Shown piece by piece: positions 25,325 to 34,441 of a DNA stretch of 64,000 nt (the stretch's first letter is position 1; each line of letters begins with the position of its first letter). A program made the position numbers and the translations under genes. The DNA is taken from the NCBI RefSeq assembly GCF_030064125.1, contig NZ_CP125957.1, positions 3,906,001 to 3,970,000 of the forward strand, in the 5' to 3' direction. Under the pieces are notes generated by a model. It was not told the origin of the DNA, did not search any database, and saw nothing but the letters and a program-made list of their open reading frames with translations. The stretch is from Pseudomonas sp. G2-4 (GTDB taxonomy: Bacteria > Pseudomonadota > Gammaproteobacteria > Pseudomonadales > Pseudomonadaceae).

Positions 25325-25357
25325 ACGCATCAGCGGTGCTGGTCGCCGTTGATGCGT
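25325..25357 (+). promoter_or_regulatory. Intercistronic stem-loop in the TRAP operon
   Basis: ACGCATCAGCGG (25325-25336) pairs with CCGTTGATGCGT (25346-25357) around a 9-nt loop: 12 positions with one G-U pair. It sits in the 81-bp gap between the binding-protein and permease genes, with only a short T-run after it. This suggests mRNA stabilisation or partial termination that would favour the binding protein over the permease. Confidence 0.6.
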
Positions 25358-25399
25358 CGCGTTTTCGCACTTTGAATGTGAACAGAAGGCAGGCACCTC

Positions 25400-27427
25400 A
25401 TGAGTGAAGATCAACACGGCATCGCCACCGACCCGCGGGACTGGCCCAAGACCCTGTTTTACGTGGCCTTGCTGTTTTCCGTATTCCAGATCGTCACCGC
25501 TGCGTTTTCTCCGGTCTCCAGCATCGTGCTTCGGGCGGTGCACGTCGGATTTCTGCTGTGGGTGGTATTCCTCAGCTACCCGGCCTACGGCAAGCAACGT
25601 CCGTGGCAACCCTTGGCCTGGGCCTTGAGTCTGGCGGGCGTGGCGACAGCGCTCTATCAGTGGGTGTTCGAGGCCGATCTTATCCAGCGTTCTGGCGATC
25701 TGACCCCTGCCGACATGGTGATCGGCGTTGTGCTGATCGCGCTGGTATTCGAAGCCGCTCGACGGGTGATGGGCATCGCGCTGCCGATCATTTGCAGCTT
25801 GTTCCTCGCCTATGGCCTGTTCGGCGAGTATCTGCCGGGGGACTTGGCCCATCGCGGCTATGGCTTTGATCAAATCGTCAACCAACTGTCCTTCGGCACC
25901 GAAGGGCTGTACGGCACGCCGACCTACGTATCGGCCACCTACATCTTCCTGTTCATCCTGTTCGGGGCCTTTTTGGAAAAGGCCGGAATGATCAAGCTGT
26001 TCACCGATTTCGCCATGGGCCTGTTCGGCCACAAGCTTGGCGGGCCGGCGAAAGTGGCGGTGGTGTCATCAGCGCTGATGGGCACCATCACCGGTTCGGG
26101 TATCGCCAATGTGGTGACCACTGGGCAATTCACCATTCCACTGATGAAGCGCTTCGGCTACAAGGCCGCGTTTGCCGGCGGGGTGGAAGCCACCTCCAGC
26201 ATGGGCAGCCAGATCATGCCGCCAGTGATGGGCGCGGTGGCCTTCATCATGGCCGAAACCATCAATGTGCCGTTTGTTGAAATCGCCAAGGCAGCGCTGA
26301 TACCGGCGTGCCTGTACTTCGGCTCGGTATTCTGGATGGTTCACCTGGAAGCCAAGCGCTCCGACCTCAAGGGTTTGCCCAAGGACCAGTGTCCCAGCGC
26401 CTGGAGCGCCGTCAAGGAGAGCTGGTACCTGCTGATCCCGCTCGGGGTATTGGTCTACCTGCTGTTTTCCGGACGCACGCCGCTGTTTTCCGGCATGGTC
26501 GGCCTGGCGTTGACGGCCATTGTGATTCTCGGCTCGGCGATCATTCTCAAGGTCTCGAACTACGCCTTGCGCTGTGCATTCTGGATCGCGCTGGGGGTGC
26601 TCTGCGTCGGTTTTTTCCGGCTGGGCATCGGTGTGGTCTTTGCGGTAATAGCCGTGCTGGTGGTGACCTGCTGGTTCATGAAGGGTACTCGAGAAACCCT
26701 CGTCATTTGCCTGTACGCCTTGGTGGACGGCGCTCGTCACGCCGTCCCGGTGGGGATCGCCTGCGCATTGGTGGGCAGCATCATCGCCGTGGTGTCACTG
26801 ACCGGCGTAGCGTCCACCTTTGCCGGCTACATCCTCGCCATCGGCAGGGACAACCTGCTGCTGTCGCTGATCCTGACCATGCTCACCTGCCTGGTGTTGG
26901 GCATGGGTATCCCGACCATTCCCAACTACATCATCACCAGTTCCATCGCCGCGCCTGCCCTGCTGGAACTGGGCGTACCGCTGATCGTGTCGCACATGTT
27001 CGTGTTCTATTTCGGCATCCTCGCCGACCTGACGCCGCCGGTGGCGCTGGCCTGTTTCGCCGCCGCGCCAATTGCCAGGGAAAGTGGCCTGAAAATCAGC
27101 TTCTGGGCGGTGCGCATCGCCCTTGCTGGCTTTGTCATTCCATTCATGGCGGTCTATAACCCGGCATTGATGCTCCAAGGTGACAATTTATGGATGACGG
27201 CGTACATGCTGATCAAGACGTTGTTGGCGGTCGGACTTTGGGGCATGGCGTCCACCGGCTATCTGCAACAGAAGATGCCGATCTGGGAACGCTTGATGTG
27301 TTTTGCCGCCGGCGCATTGCTGGTGGTGGCGCTACCGCTGACCGATGAGATCGGTTTCGTGCTGGCCGGACTAATGATCTTCCAACACATCTGGCGCTCG
27401 CGGCGCACCGGGCGGGCCTTGGCGTGA
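25400..27427 (+). CDS. Fused TRAP transporter permease (DctQM type)
   Basis: It encodes 675 residues, the length of permeases in which the small DctQ-like and large DctM-like subunits are joined. An N-terminal set of membrane segments (about 20-150) precedes the DctM core: YIFLFILFGAFLEKAGMIKL, MGTITGSGIANVVTTGQFTI, SSMGSQIMPPVMGAVAFIMA and GMGIPTIPNYIITSSIAAPA. With the TAXI binding protein it forms a Na+- or H+-driven importer. It overlaps the DUF1850 gene by 4 bp. Confidence 0.92.
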   Translation: MSEDQHGIATDPRDWPKTLFYVALLFSVFQIVTAAFSPVSSIVLRAVHVGFLLWVVFLSYPAYGKQRPWQPLAWALSLAGVATALYQWVFEADLIQRSGDLTPADMVIGVVLIALVFEAARRVMGIALPIICSLFLAYGLFGEYLPGDLAHRGYGFDQIVNQLSFGTEGLYGTPTYVSATYIFLFILFGAFLEKAGMIKLFTDFAMGLFGHKLGGPAKVAVVSSALMGTITGSGIANVVTTGQFTIPLMKRFGYKAAFAGGVEATSSMGSQIMPPVMGAVAFIMAETINVPFVEIAKAALIPACLYFGSVFWMVHLEAKRSDLKGLPKDQCPSAWSAVKESWYLLIPLGVLVYLLFSGRTPLFSGMVGLALTAIVILGSAIILKVSNYALRCAFWIALGVLCVGFFRLGIGVVFAVIAVLVVTCWFMKGTRETLVICLYALVDGARHAVPVGIACALVGSIIAVVSLTGVASTFAGYILAIGRDNLLLSLILTMLTCLVLGMGIPTIPNYIITSSIAAPALLELGVPLIVSHMFVFYFGILADLTPPVALACFAAAPIARESGLKISFWAVRIALAGFVIPFMAVYNPALMLQGDNLWMTAYMLIKTLLAVGLWGMASTGYLQQKMPIWERLMCFAAGALLVVALPLTDEIGFVLAGLMIFQHIWRSRRTGRALA

Positions 27428-27810
27428 TCGGCTTGTGCCTGGGCTTGGCCGGGGTGGTCTGGGCACAGCTTGAGATCAGCAGCTTCACACTGGCGTGGAA
27501 CCACACCATCGAGAAGGTCCGCTGGGAGGAAGACTATCGCGTGACCGCACAGGGACTGGTCTTGGGTGAAGCCAGGGTCAAAGGCAATGGCGCAGGCATG
27601 GACATTCCCGACGGTGCCCGGCTGGAAAACGGCAGTTGGCATTACCAGCGTCCGTTGCCGCCCCTGCAACCGTTGAAACTGGGCCGCACCCCGCAGGCCG
27701 GCGATTACGAGTTGTGCTTCGATGGCGGTTGCAGGCCGATGAGCCATTGGCTTGGGCCGCCTGCAACACGTCAGCCAACCGTGGAGCTGTGGAGTTGCGG
27801 ACAGTCCTGA
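27424..27810 (+). CDS. DUF1850 family protein
   Basis: It encodes 128 residues from a GTG at 27424 that overlaps the permease stop (GTGA). A hydrophobic N-terminus (MIGLCLGLAGVVWAQLEISS) acts as a signal or anchor. FTLAWNHTIEKVRWEEDYRV is the conserved DUF1850 segment (a substrate-mimic-like TLxWxHSVExxxWxE motif). The family is found almost only with TAXI-TRAP permeases and is thought to be an accessory component, though its role is unproven. Confidence 0.88.
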   Translation: MIGLCLGLAGVVWAQLEISSFTLAWNHTIEKVRWEEDYRVTAQGLVLGEARVKGNGAGMDIPDGARLENGSWHYQRPLPPLQPLKLGRTPQAGDYELCFDGGCRPMSHWLGPPATRQPTVELWSCGQS

Positions 27811-27842
27811 ACCCCACAGCGTAATACTCTCGCGCAGAATAG

Positions 27843-27866
27843 GGCGAGGGGATGAATCCCCTCGCC
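27843..27866. repeat. Short perfect hairpin between convergent genes
   Basis: GGCGAGGGGAT (27843-27853) and ATCCCCTCGCC (27856-27866) form an 11-bp stem with a 2-nt gap. It lies between the convergent DUF1850 and SMP-30 genes. It resembles a short REP singlet; there is no T-run to make it a classical terminator. Confidence 0.6.
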
Positions 27867-27870
27867 ACCC

Positions 27871-28962
27871 TCAGGCAAATGTCGCCCCCCGGGTATTCAC
27901 GAACAGCGAATACAGCGAATGGCTGCCGGCCATGAACAACCGATTGCCTTCCCGGCCACCGAAGCAGACGTTAGGGCAGCGCTCCGGCAGGGAAATATGC
28001 CCGATGGCTTTGCCTTCCGGGTTGAACACCCGTACGCCATCGAGTTTTTCCAGGTCGGCCTTGGGATCACCATTGCCGCCCCAGCCGCACCAGAGGTTGC
28101 CGCTCTCATCGCACTTGATCCCATCGATAGCCGCGTAATCCAGGCCTTCGATGTGCTTGCGCCGGTCGCCCAACGTGCCGTCGTCCTTGACGGTGATCGC
28201 CCAGATCAAGCGGTTGGGTTTGGCCCGGCCTTCGACCACGTAGAGGGTTTTCTCGTCTGGGGAAAAACACAAGCCGTTCGGCCCCGCCAGGTCGTCGATG
28301 ACCCGGGTGACCTTGCCGGTCTCGCCATCAACGCGGTACACCGCGTGGGGTTGGGCGGGGGTGACTTTGTGTCCTTCGTAGTTGTTGCCGGTCTGGAACG
28401 GCGGGTCGGTGAACCAGACCGATCCGTCCCGTTTGCACACGATGTCATTGGGCGAATTGAAAGGCTTGCCCTCGAAACTGTCCGCCAGCACGGTAACGGT
28501 GCCATTGTGCTCGGTGCGGGTGACGCGCCGGCCTTCGCTGGAGGTGGTGGAGCCTTCGCACACCAGCAGCCGCCCCTGGCGATCGCGGCACATGCCGTTG
28601 GAGAAGTTGGAATTCTCACGGTACACCGACAGGCCGCCGGTGATTTCGTCCCAGCGCACGATGCGGTTGTTCGGAATGTCACTGACCAGCAGATAACGGC
28701 CGTCGCCAATCCACACCGGCCCTTCCGCCCAACGCAAGCCAGTGGCGAGCTTTTCCACACTGGCGTTGAAAAGGCGCAAGTCCATGAAGCTTGGGTCAAG
28801 GATATTGATCAGCGGGTCGGGGTAACGCTGGGTCAAGGGCTCTGCCTGAGCGAGCCCTGGCAAGTTGCCCAGGGTGGCGGCAGCGGCCGAGACCACCAGG
28901 GATTTTTTCAGGAATACCCGGCGGCCCTGATCGGCGGCGGTTGCAGATTGCGAAGCATCCAT
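27871..28962 (-). CDS. SMP-30/gluconolactonase family protein, Tat-exported
   Basis: It encodes 363 residues. The leader GRRVFLKKSLVVSAAAATLG has a twin-arginine motif and a hydrophobic stretch ending near PGLAQA, so export by Tat is predicted. The six-bladed propeller is seen in GLRWAEGPVWIGDGRYLLVS, then NGMCRDRQGRLLVCE, SPNDIVCKRDGSVWFTDPPF, and DLAGPNGLCFSPDEKTLYVV. The Glu, Asn and Asp ligands of the central metal are recognisable. It probably hydrolyses a sugar lactone in the periplasm. Confidence 0.88.
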   Translation of the reverse strand: MDASQSATAADQGRRVFLKKSLVVSAAAATLGNLPGLAQAEPLTQRYPDPLINILDPSFMDLRLFNASVEKLATGLRWAEGPVWIGDGRYLLVSDIPNNRIVRWDEITGGLSVYRENSNFSNGMCRDRQGRLLVCEGSTTSSEGRRVTRTEHNGTVTVLADSFEGKPFNSPNDIVCKRDGSVWFTDPPFQTGNNYEGHKVTPAQPHAVYRVDGETGKVTRVIDDLAGPNGLCFSPDEKTLYVVEGRAKPNRLIWAITVKDDGTLGDRRKHIEGLDYAAIDGIKCDESGNLWCGWGGNGDPKADLEKLDGVRVFNPEGKAIGHISLPERCPNVCFGGREGNRLFMAGSHSLYSLFVNTRGATFA

Positions 28963-29058
28963 CGTGCGTCTCCGTTAATTATTATTGGACGGCACGACAG
29001 TTTTACTACGTGATAAGACATCGTACAAGCATGAGCATCAGCTCACGAAAGCAACCAA

Positions 29059-30189
29059 TCAGTCAGGGTGCAGCGGGATACGAACGGTAAACGTGGTGCC
29101 CGCTCGCGCCTTGGAGTGAACCTCGATGGTGCCCTTATGCGCCGACACGATCGCCGAGGCGATGTGCAGGCCAAGTCCCAATCCGGCCGCAGAACCGTAT
29201 TGCAAGTCACCGCTGCGCAGATGCCGGATCATTGGGTTGAAGATGCTCGCAATGGCGTCTTTCTCGATAGGCTTGCCCTGGTTGTTAATCGCGATGACCG
29301 CCATATCTTCTTCAGTGCTCAGCGAAACAGTCACCGGCGTGCCCTCGGTGCCATGCTGGACGGCGTTGCCGATCAGGTTAGAGAACACCTGCTCCATTCG
29401 TGCCTGATCGAACAGCCCTTCCAGAGGACCGGTGGTTTCAAACAGGATGGTGTTTTCCGGGTGATAAGCCCGCGCCTCCTCCACCATGCCTTCGCAGGCC
29501 GCCACCAGGTCACCGTTGAAGCGCTGCACCGGAATGCCCGATCCCAGTTGGGTCCGGGTGAAATCCAGCAGGTCGCCGACGATCTTATTGGCCCGCTTGA
29601 CGCTGGTGTAGATGCGCGATGAGATCTTGGTGGCTTTGGCGGGCAGGTCTCCGGCCCGCAGCAGCACCTCGGAACTCAGCAGGATCGCCCCCAAGGGGCT
29701 TCGCAGGTCATGTCCGAGGATCCCGAGAAAGATATTGCGCGAGGCATCCACCGCCCCCGAGTAACTGACGACCGACTCTGCCAAAGCTTGGTCCACGGCC
29801 TCGTTGAAGCGAATCAGGTCGGTCATGACCTGATCGTGATCCAGTTGCGTATGGGGCATCCAGAGCATCAGCACACTGGTACGCAGCGCTCGATACTCCG
29901 AGACCATTTGCTCCACCGTAAACCCTGACGACTGGCGAATGACCGCATGGGTTTCGGCAGCGGTTTCAGCCTCAGTCGACGGGGCGTCGCCGTGGGACTT
30001 GGCAATCTGCTCCTTGCGCGTCTGCGAGGTGCGCAGGTCAGCAGCGATGGTGTGCAGCATCTGCTCGGCATGATCACGCAGGGCCGCGGAATCCATGCCA
30101 TGGGAGGCAGGCGTGATGGTTTTGGCGAAGTCTTCCCACGCCTGCAGTATCGGCTCGATGTTATCGAGAATGAAATCGGCCAGGCGCAT
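29059..30189 (-). CDS. Soluble sensor histidine kinase with RsbRD-like N-terminal domain
   Basis: It encodes 376 residues without clear membrane segments. Residues 1 to about 145 form an all-helical domain (LADFILDNIEPILQAWEDFA, with conserved HAEQMLHTIAADL) like the N-terminal domain seen in RsbRD-type stress sensors. HisKA contains His160 (FLGILGHDLRSPLGAILLSS). HATPase_c has NLIGNAVQHG and GLGLGLHIAS. It has no receiver or response regulator beside it, so it is an orphan kinase. It is transcribed away from the EamA gene at 30409. Confidence 0.88.
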   Translation of the reverse strand: MRLADFILDNIEPILQAWEDFAKTITPASHGMDSAALRDHAEQMLHTIAADLRTSQTRKEQIAKSHGDAPSTEAETAAETHAVIRQSSGFTVEQMVSEYRALRTSVLMLWMPHTQLDHDQVMTDLIRFNEAVDQALAESVVSYSGAVDASRNIFLGILGHDLRSPLGAILLSSEVLLRAGDLPAKATKISSRIYTSVKRANKIVGDLLDFTRTQLGSGIPVQRFNGDLVAACEGMVEEARAYHPENTILFETTGPLEGLFDQARMEQVFSNLIGNAVQHGTEGTPVTVSLSTEEDMAVIAINNQGKPIEKDAIASIFNPMIRHLRSGDLQYGSAAGLGLGLHIASAIVSAHKGTIEVHSKARAGTTFTVRIPLHPD

Positions 30190-30350
30190 GGGTCACTCCG
30201 CAATAGGGACGATGCTGTAAACAGCACACCAGTGCGGTGTTGTACAGCAAACCGCAGGATCACGTGCGAGGTCTCACGAAGTATCGTCGCCTCGACAGCA
30301 CCCCGCCCTGGGGATCCAGACCTTGTTTCTTCCGACGCCGTAAGGTAAAA

Positions 30351-30375
30351 ACCTATAGTTGTACGACAACCTATA
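30351..30375. promoter_or_regulatory. Candidate GntR/MocR-type operator
   Basis: TTGTACGACAA (30359-30369) fits the GntR consensus TNGTNNNACNA exactly. It is bracketed by two ACCTATA direct repeats (30351-30357 and 30369-30375). It lies about 35-55 bp upstream of the EamA exporter gene. No GntR-family gene is within this window, so the regulator would be encoded elsewhere. Confidence 0.45.
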
Positions 30376-30408
30376 ACTAAAAAATATTGATCCTTTGAGA
30401 CATCTGCC

Positions 30409-31371
30409 ATGGTTCGCTCCACCGCTGTACATCACGCCCCCGCTCCATTACCCCGCCACCTCGCGGTCCTCGTCCTGCTGTGCATGGGCTGCGCCTTCGC
30501 CGGCAACCACGTCGCTGCCCGGGCGGCCTTCGATGACGGCGCCGGTGTGTTGCTGGCGATCCTGCTGCGCTCGGGCGGCACACTGTTAGTGTTGGCTGCG
30601 ATGGTCCTGTGGCAACGCCAAAGCCTGCGCCTGCCGCCCGGTGCATGGCGTTGGCAATTGACACTGGGGCTGTTGATCGGCGCCCAGAGCCTGTGCCTGT
30701 ACTCCGCCGTGGCGCGGGTGCCGGTCGCGTTGGCTCTGTTGGTGGGGAATGTCTTTCCGATTCTGCTGGCGTTGCTGACTTGGGCGCTGGGCGGGCCACG
30801 ACCGACCACGCGCACCGCCGCGTTGATGGGGATGATCCTCGTGGGGCTGGTGTTCGTGCTGGAAGTGCCGGCCCGGTTATCGTCTGAACAGAGTGTCGGT
30901 CCGCAATGGCTGCTGGGGGTGGGCTTGGCCTTCTGTGCCGCCTGCGTCTTCGCCTGCGCACTGTGGATCACCGATCACAAGCTGTCCCAGGTGCGCGGTT
31001 CGGTACGCAGCCTGCTGACGATTTTCATTGTCTTCAGCAGCGTCAACCTCGCCGGCCTGACCGGCGCCCTCCCCGGCGGCTTCGACCTGCCGGCCACCAG
31101 CACCGGCTGGTATGCCCTGGCAACCCTGGTGGTGCTCTACGGCACCGGGTTTATCGTGCTGTTCATTTCCGTGCCCCGCCTGGACATGCCGCGCAACGCC
31201 CCGGTGATGAACATCGAACCGCTGGCGACCCTGTTGATCGGCTGGCTGGTGCTGGACCAAATGCTCAACCCGGGTCAGGTGATGGGTGGAGTGATTGTAG
31301 TGACGGGCATTGTATTGCTGACTTATCGCAAGGTTGAGCGGGTCAAGGTGCCGGTGGCTGAGCACAATTGA
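30409..31371 (+). CDS. EamA/DMT family transporter
   Basis: It encodes 320 residues with about ten hydrophobic helices in two EamA repeats. Examples are HLAVLVLLCMGCAFAGNHVA at the start, IGAQSLCLYSAVARVPVALA, and GTGFIVLFISVPRLDMPRNA then PVMNIEPLATLLIGWLVLDQ at the end. DMT proteins of this group usually export amino acids or other metabolites. A GntR-like site upstream suggests control by a metabolite-sensing regulator. Confidence 0.88.
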   Translation: MVRSTAVHHAPAPLPRHLAVLVLLCMGCAFAGNHVAARAAFDDGAGVLLAILLRSGGTLLVLAAMVLWQRQSLRLPPGAWRWQLTLGLLIGAQSLCLYSAVARVPVALALLVGNVFPILLALLTWALGGPRPTTRTAALMGMILVGLVFVLEVPARLSSEQSVGPQWLLGVGLAFCAACVFACALWITDHKLSQVRGSVRSLLTIFIVFSSVNLAGLTGALPGGFDLPATSTGWYALATLVVLYGTGFIVLFISVPRLDMPRNAPVMNIEPLATLLIGWLVLDQMLNPGQVMGGVIVVTGIVLLTYRKVERVKVPVAEHN

Positions 31372-31388
31372 ACTGACTGAACCCCATT

Positions 31389-31479
31389 GTGGCGAGGGAG
31401 CTTGCTCCCGCTGGGTTGCGAAGCGACCCCAATTTTTGCGACCGCTTCGCGCTCGAGCGGGAGCAAGCTCCCTCGCCAC
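31389..31479. repeat. Family A REPIN
   Basis: The arms GTGGCGAGGGAGCTTGCTCC and GGAGCAAGCTCCCTCGCCAC are inverted. It lies between convergent genes. Confidence 0.92.
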
Positions 31480-31503
31480 AGTTGTATCGTGCCGATGCCC
31501 CAG

Positions 31504-32037
31504 CTACAGGCGCACTTGCGCCGCCGGCACAATATCAATCCGCGACACCGCGCTGCTCAAGCGCCCCAGCCGGTTGTTGTGGTTAGCGATGATCTGCTCG
31601 GCGGCCATGCTGCCGTTGTCCACCGTGGAGTGAGCGTCGGCAGCCAGGACCACCTCATACCCCAAAGCATGGGCCTGGCGCACGGTGGCGTTGATGCAAT
31701 AGTCGGTTTGCAGCCCGCAGATCACCAGGCGGTCGATGCCTCGGGCCTGCAACAGCGAAAGCAGATCAGTCTGGTAGAAGGCGTCCGGCGTGGTCTTGCG
31801 CACCCGTAGGTCATCTGCGGCGGTCAGCAGGTCGTCGGCCAGTTGCCAGGCGGCAGAGCCATGGGTCAGCGAGCCTTCCAGCTCTTCGTGCTGGACCAGA
31901 ATCACCGTTAAACCCAGGGCCCTGGCTTTGGCGCCGAGGTCATTGATGGTCCGGATGATGCGCTGGATGTCGAAGCATTCCTCTTCGCCGCTGCACAGTC
32001 CGTTCTGGACGTCGATGATCAGCAATGCGGTGTTCAT
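31504..32037 (-). CDS. Isochorismatase-family cysteine hydrolase
   Basis: It encodes 177 residues. The catalytic triad is visible: Asp9 (LLIIDVQNG), Lys81 (RVRKTTPDAFYQT) and Cys114 (CGLQTDYCINATV). Enzymes of this fold hydrolyse amides such as nicotinamide, N-carbamoylsarcosine, or the ether of isochorismate; sequence alone does not fix the substrate. The gene lies 40 bp downstream of ggt on the same strand and may be co-transcribed with it. Confidence 0.88.
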   Translation of the reverse strand: MNTALLIIDVQNGLCSGEEECFDIQRIIRTINDLGAKARALGLTVILVQHEELEGSLTHGSAAWQLADDLLTAADDLRVRKTTPDAFYQTDLLSLLQARGIDRLVICGLQTDYCINATVRQAHALGYEVVLAADAHSTVDNGSMAAEQIIANHNNRLGRLSSAVSRIDIVPAAQVRL

Positions 32038-32077
32038 GACTTTCCCTCTTCAAGCGGTGTTGAATGCTCGCAGTCCA

Positions 32078-33805
32078 TTAATAACCCAGCGACAACCCAG
32101 TGTTGCGACGGGGGTCATTGGCGCCATAGAAGCGGTTCTTGCCCACGGGCTTGCCGCCCAACGACGGGGCGCCCACCAGGATCGCGGCGATGTGGTTGGG
32201 GTCCTGCGGGCCGGCAAACTTGTGGCCCCAGCTCTCCAACAGTTTCAGGGTATCCGGGCTGGCCGCGAAGGTCTCCAGGTTGGTTTCCTCGGGCATCCAC
32301 TGCTGGTGGAAACGCGGCGCGTCGACGGCTTCCTGCAGGTTCATGCCGTAGTCGATCACGTTGAGGATGGTCAGCAAGGTCGCCGTGATGATGCGGCTGC
32401 CGCCCGGAGTCCCCACCACCATCACCGTCTTGCCGTCCTTGGTGACAATGGTCGGGCTCATGGACGACAGCGGCGCCTTGCCCGGCGCGATGGCGTTGGC
32501 TTCGCCCTGCACCAGCCCATACATGTTAGGCACACCGATCTTGGCGGTGAAGTCGTCCATTTCATCGTTGAGGATGACCCCGGTCTTGCTCGCCATGACG
32601 CCAGCGCCGAACCAGTCGTTGAGGGTGTAGGTGACGGAAACGGCGTTGCCCCATTGATCGACGATGGAGTAATGGGTGGTGTTGCTGCCCTCGTGGGGTG
32701 CCACGCCAGGTTTGATTTTCTGCGACTCACCGGCCTTTTGCGGCTCGATCGCGGCCCGCAGTTTGGCGGCGTAGTTTTTGTCCAGCAGATGGTCGATGGG
32801 GTTCTGTACAAAGTCCGGATCACCCAGGTAGCTGTTGCGGTCCACGTAGGCATGACGCATGGCTTCGATCTGATAATGCATGCCCTGGGCCGAATGGAAG
32901 CCCAGGTCTTTCATCGGATAGCCGTCGAGGATGTTCATGATCTGGCACAGCACCACCCCGCCAGAACTGGGTGGCGGCGCTGAAATGATGTGGTAGCCAC
33001 GGTAATCGCATTCCACCGGGGCCAGCTCGCGGGTCTTGTACTTGTCCAGGTCGGCCTGGGTGATGATGCCTTTGTTGGCCTGGCTGGACGTGACGAGGGC
33101 ATCGGCTACCCAACCTTTATAGAAGCCATCGGCGCCCTTGGCGGAGATTTCCCGCAAGGTCTTGGCGAGGTCTTTTTGCACCAGCTTCTGGCCGACCTGC
33201 ATCGGCTCGCCGTTGTGCAGGAAGATCGCGCCGGAGTCGCGCATGTCCTTCTTGAACACATCGGTGGCGGTGTCCAGCAGATCGACATCGCCCTGCTCCA
33301 GGGTGAAGCCGTCCTCGGCGAACCGGATGGCCGGGGCGATCAGCTCGGCCCGGGGTTTGCTGCCGTACTTCTGTAACGCCAGTTCCATGCCGGAAACGGT
33401 GCCTGGCACACCGACCGCCAGGTGCCCGCGGGTGCTGAGGTCGGGGACGACGTTACCGTCCTTGTCCAGGTACATGTCGGCCGTGGCGGCCAGGGGAGCC
33501 TTTTCACGGAAGTCCAGAAAGGTCTTGCGGCCATCGGCCAGTTGCAGCGTCATGAACCCACCGCCGCCCAGGTTCCCCGCCGCCGGATACACCACCGCCA
33601 GGGCATACCCCACCGCCACCGCCGCATCCACGGCATTGCCGCCGTTCTTGAGCACGTCGACTCCCACATGGGTCGCCAAGTGCTGGGCGGTGACCACCAT
33701 GCCGTTCTCGGCGGCGACCGGCGCCTGGGAGGCCGCCTGGGCATACAAACAACCGAGGGTCAGGGAAGTGGCAACGAGGGCCCGCGCAAAGGATTCGAAC
33801 TTCAT
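32078..33805 (-). CDS. ggt: Gamma-glutamyltransferase
   Basis: It encodes 575 residues with a signal peptide (MKFESFARALVATSLTLGCL, ending near AQA), so it is periplasmic. The large subunit includes GGNAVDAAVAVGYALAVV, GGGGFMTLQL and DFREKAP. Autocleavage should occur before Thr376 in GSNTTHYSIVD, generating the N-terminal nucleophile of the small subunit. GGSRI and the late NLQEAVDAPRFH complete the family pattern. It removes the gamma-glutamyl group from glutathione and related peptides. Confidence 0.93.
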   Translation of the reverse strand: MKFESFARALVATSLTLGCLYAQAASQAPVAAENGMVVTAQHLATHVGVDVLKNGGNAVDAAVAVGYALAVVYPAAGNLGGGGFMTLQLADGRKTFLDFREKAPLAATADMYLDKDGNVVPDLSTRGHLAVGVPGTVSGMELALQKYGSKPRAELIAPAIRFAEDGFTLEQGDVDLLDTATDVFKKDMRDSGAIFLHNGEPMQVGQKLVQKDLAKTLREISAKGADGFYKGWVADALVTSSQANKGIITQADLDKYKTRELAPVECDYRGYHIISAPPPSSGGVVLCQIMNILDGYPMKDLGFHSAQGMHYQIEAMRHAYVDRNSYLGDPDFVQNPIDHLLDKNYAAKLRAAIEPQKAGESQKIKPGVAPHEGSNTTHYSIVDQWGNAVSVTYTLNDWFGAGVMASKTGVILNDEMDDFTAKIGVPNMYGLVQGEANAIAPGKAPLSSMSPTIVTKDGKTVMVVGTPGGSRIITATLLTILNVIDYGMNLQEAVDAPRFHQQWMPEETNLETFAASPDTLKLLESWGHKFAGPQDPNHIAAILVGAPSLGGKPVGKNRFYGANDPRRNTGLSLGY

Positions 33806-33964
33806 GAGTCGGTCTCTTCTTGTTTTAAAGGGGATCGCATCAAGAGCATTAGGCAGTATGGCCCGGTTTGCGTAATGCGCCTGTTTCCTGACAGCCGGGT
33901 GACTTCAGGTTTCCCTTTGCGATAGGCTCGGCGGCTCATCCATACATGCATAAGGACATCGCCG

Positions 33965-34399
33965 ATGACGCTGCGAATCGAACGCACGGACGCCCCGACC
34001 GACGAAGAACGCCAAGCCATCCTCGCCCCGCTGCGCGCCTACAATACGGCCAAGACCGGCGGAACAACGCCTGAATTGGTCGCCTGGCTGGTGCGCGACG
34101 AACACAGCAACGAGGTCGTGGGTGGGCTCTACGGGCGAGTGTTTTTCCGTTGGTTCTATATCGAGTTGCTGGTGGTGCCGGAACAGGCCCGAGGCCAAGG
34201 CACGGGGTCGGCGTTGATGCAGATGGCCGAAGACCTGGCCAGGGAGAAAAACTGCGTGGGCATCTGGCTGGACACCTTCGACTTCCAGGCGCCGGCGTTC
34301 TACAGGAAGCACGGTTTCACGGAGATCGGCCAGATCGACGATTATCCACCAGGCCACCAGCACTTCTTCTTCCAGAAGCGCCTGGACATCCCTGGTTGA
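33965..34399 (+). CDS. GNAT family N-acetyltransferase
   Basis: It encodes 144 residues. The acetyl-CoA-binding motif A is LLVVPEQARGQGTGSALMQM (R/QxxGxG/A type), followed by GIWLDTFDFQAPAFYRKHGF. The substrate is unknown. The 3' end lies 11 bp from a REP arm that is interrupted by an IS110 element. Confidence 0.88.
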   Translation: MTLRIERTDAPTDEERQAILAPLRAYNTAKTGGTTPELVAWLVRDEHSNEVVGGLYGRVFFRWFYIELLVVPEQARGQGTGSALMQMAEDLAREKNCVGIWLDTFDFQAPAFYRKHGFTEIGQIDDYPPGHQHFFFQKRLDIPG

Positions 34400-34410
34400 A
34401 ACGCGGGCCC

Positions 34411-34418
34411 TGTGGGAG
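34411..34418. repeat. Left piece of a family B REP split by an IS element
   Basis: TGTGGGAG is the first 8 bp of a family B REP. Its continuation (CGAGCTTGCTCGCGATAGC) resumes at 35596 on the far side of the IS110 element. Joined, they give an exact mirror of the intact arm at 35651-35677. Confidence 0.85.
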
Positions 34419-34441
34419 ATTCTATGGTGCAGGGCTACCCC

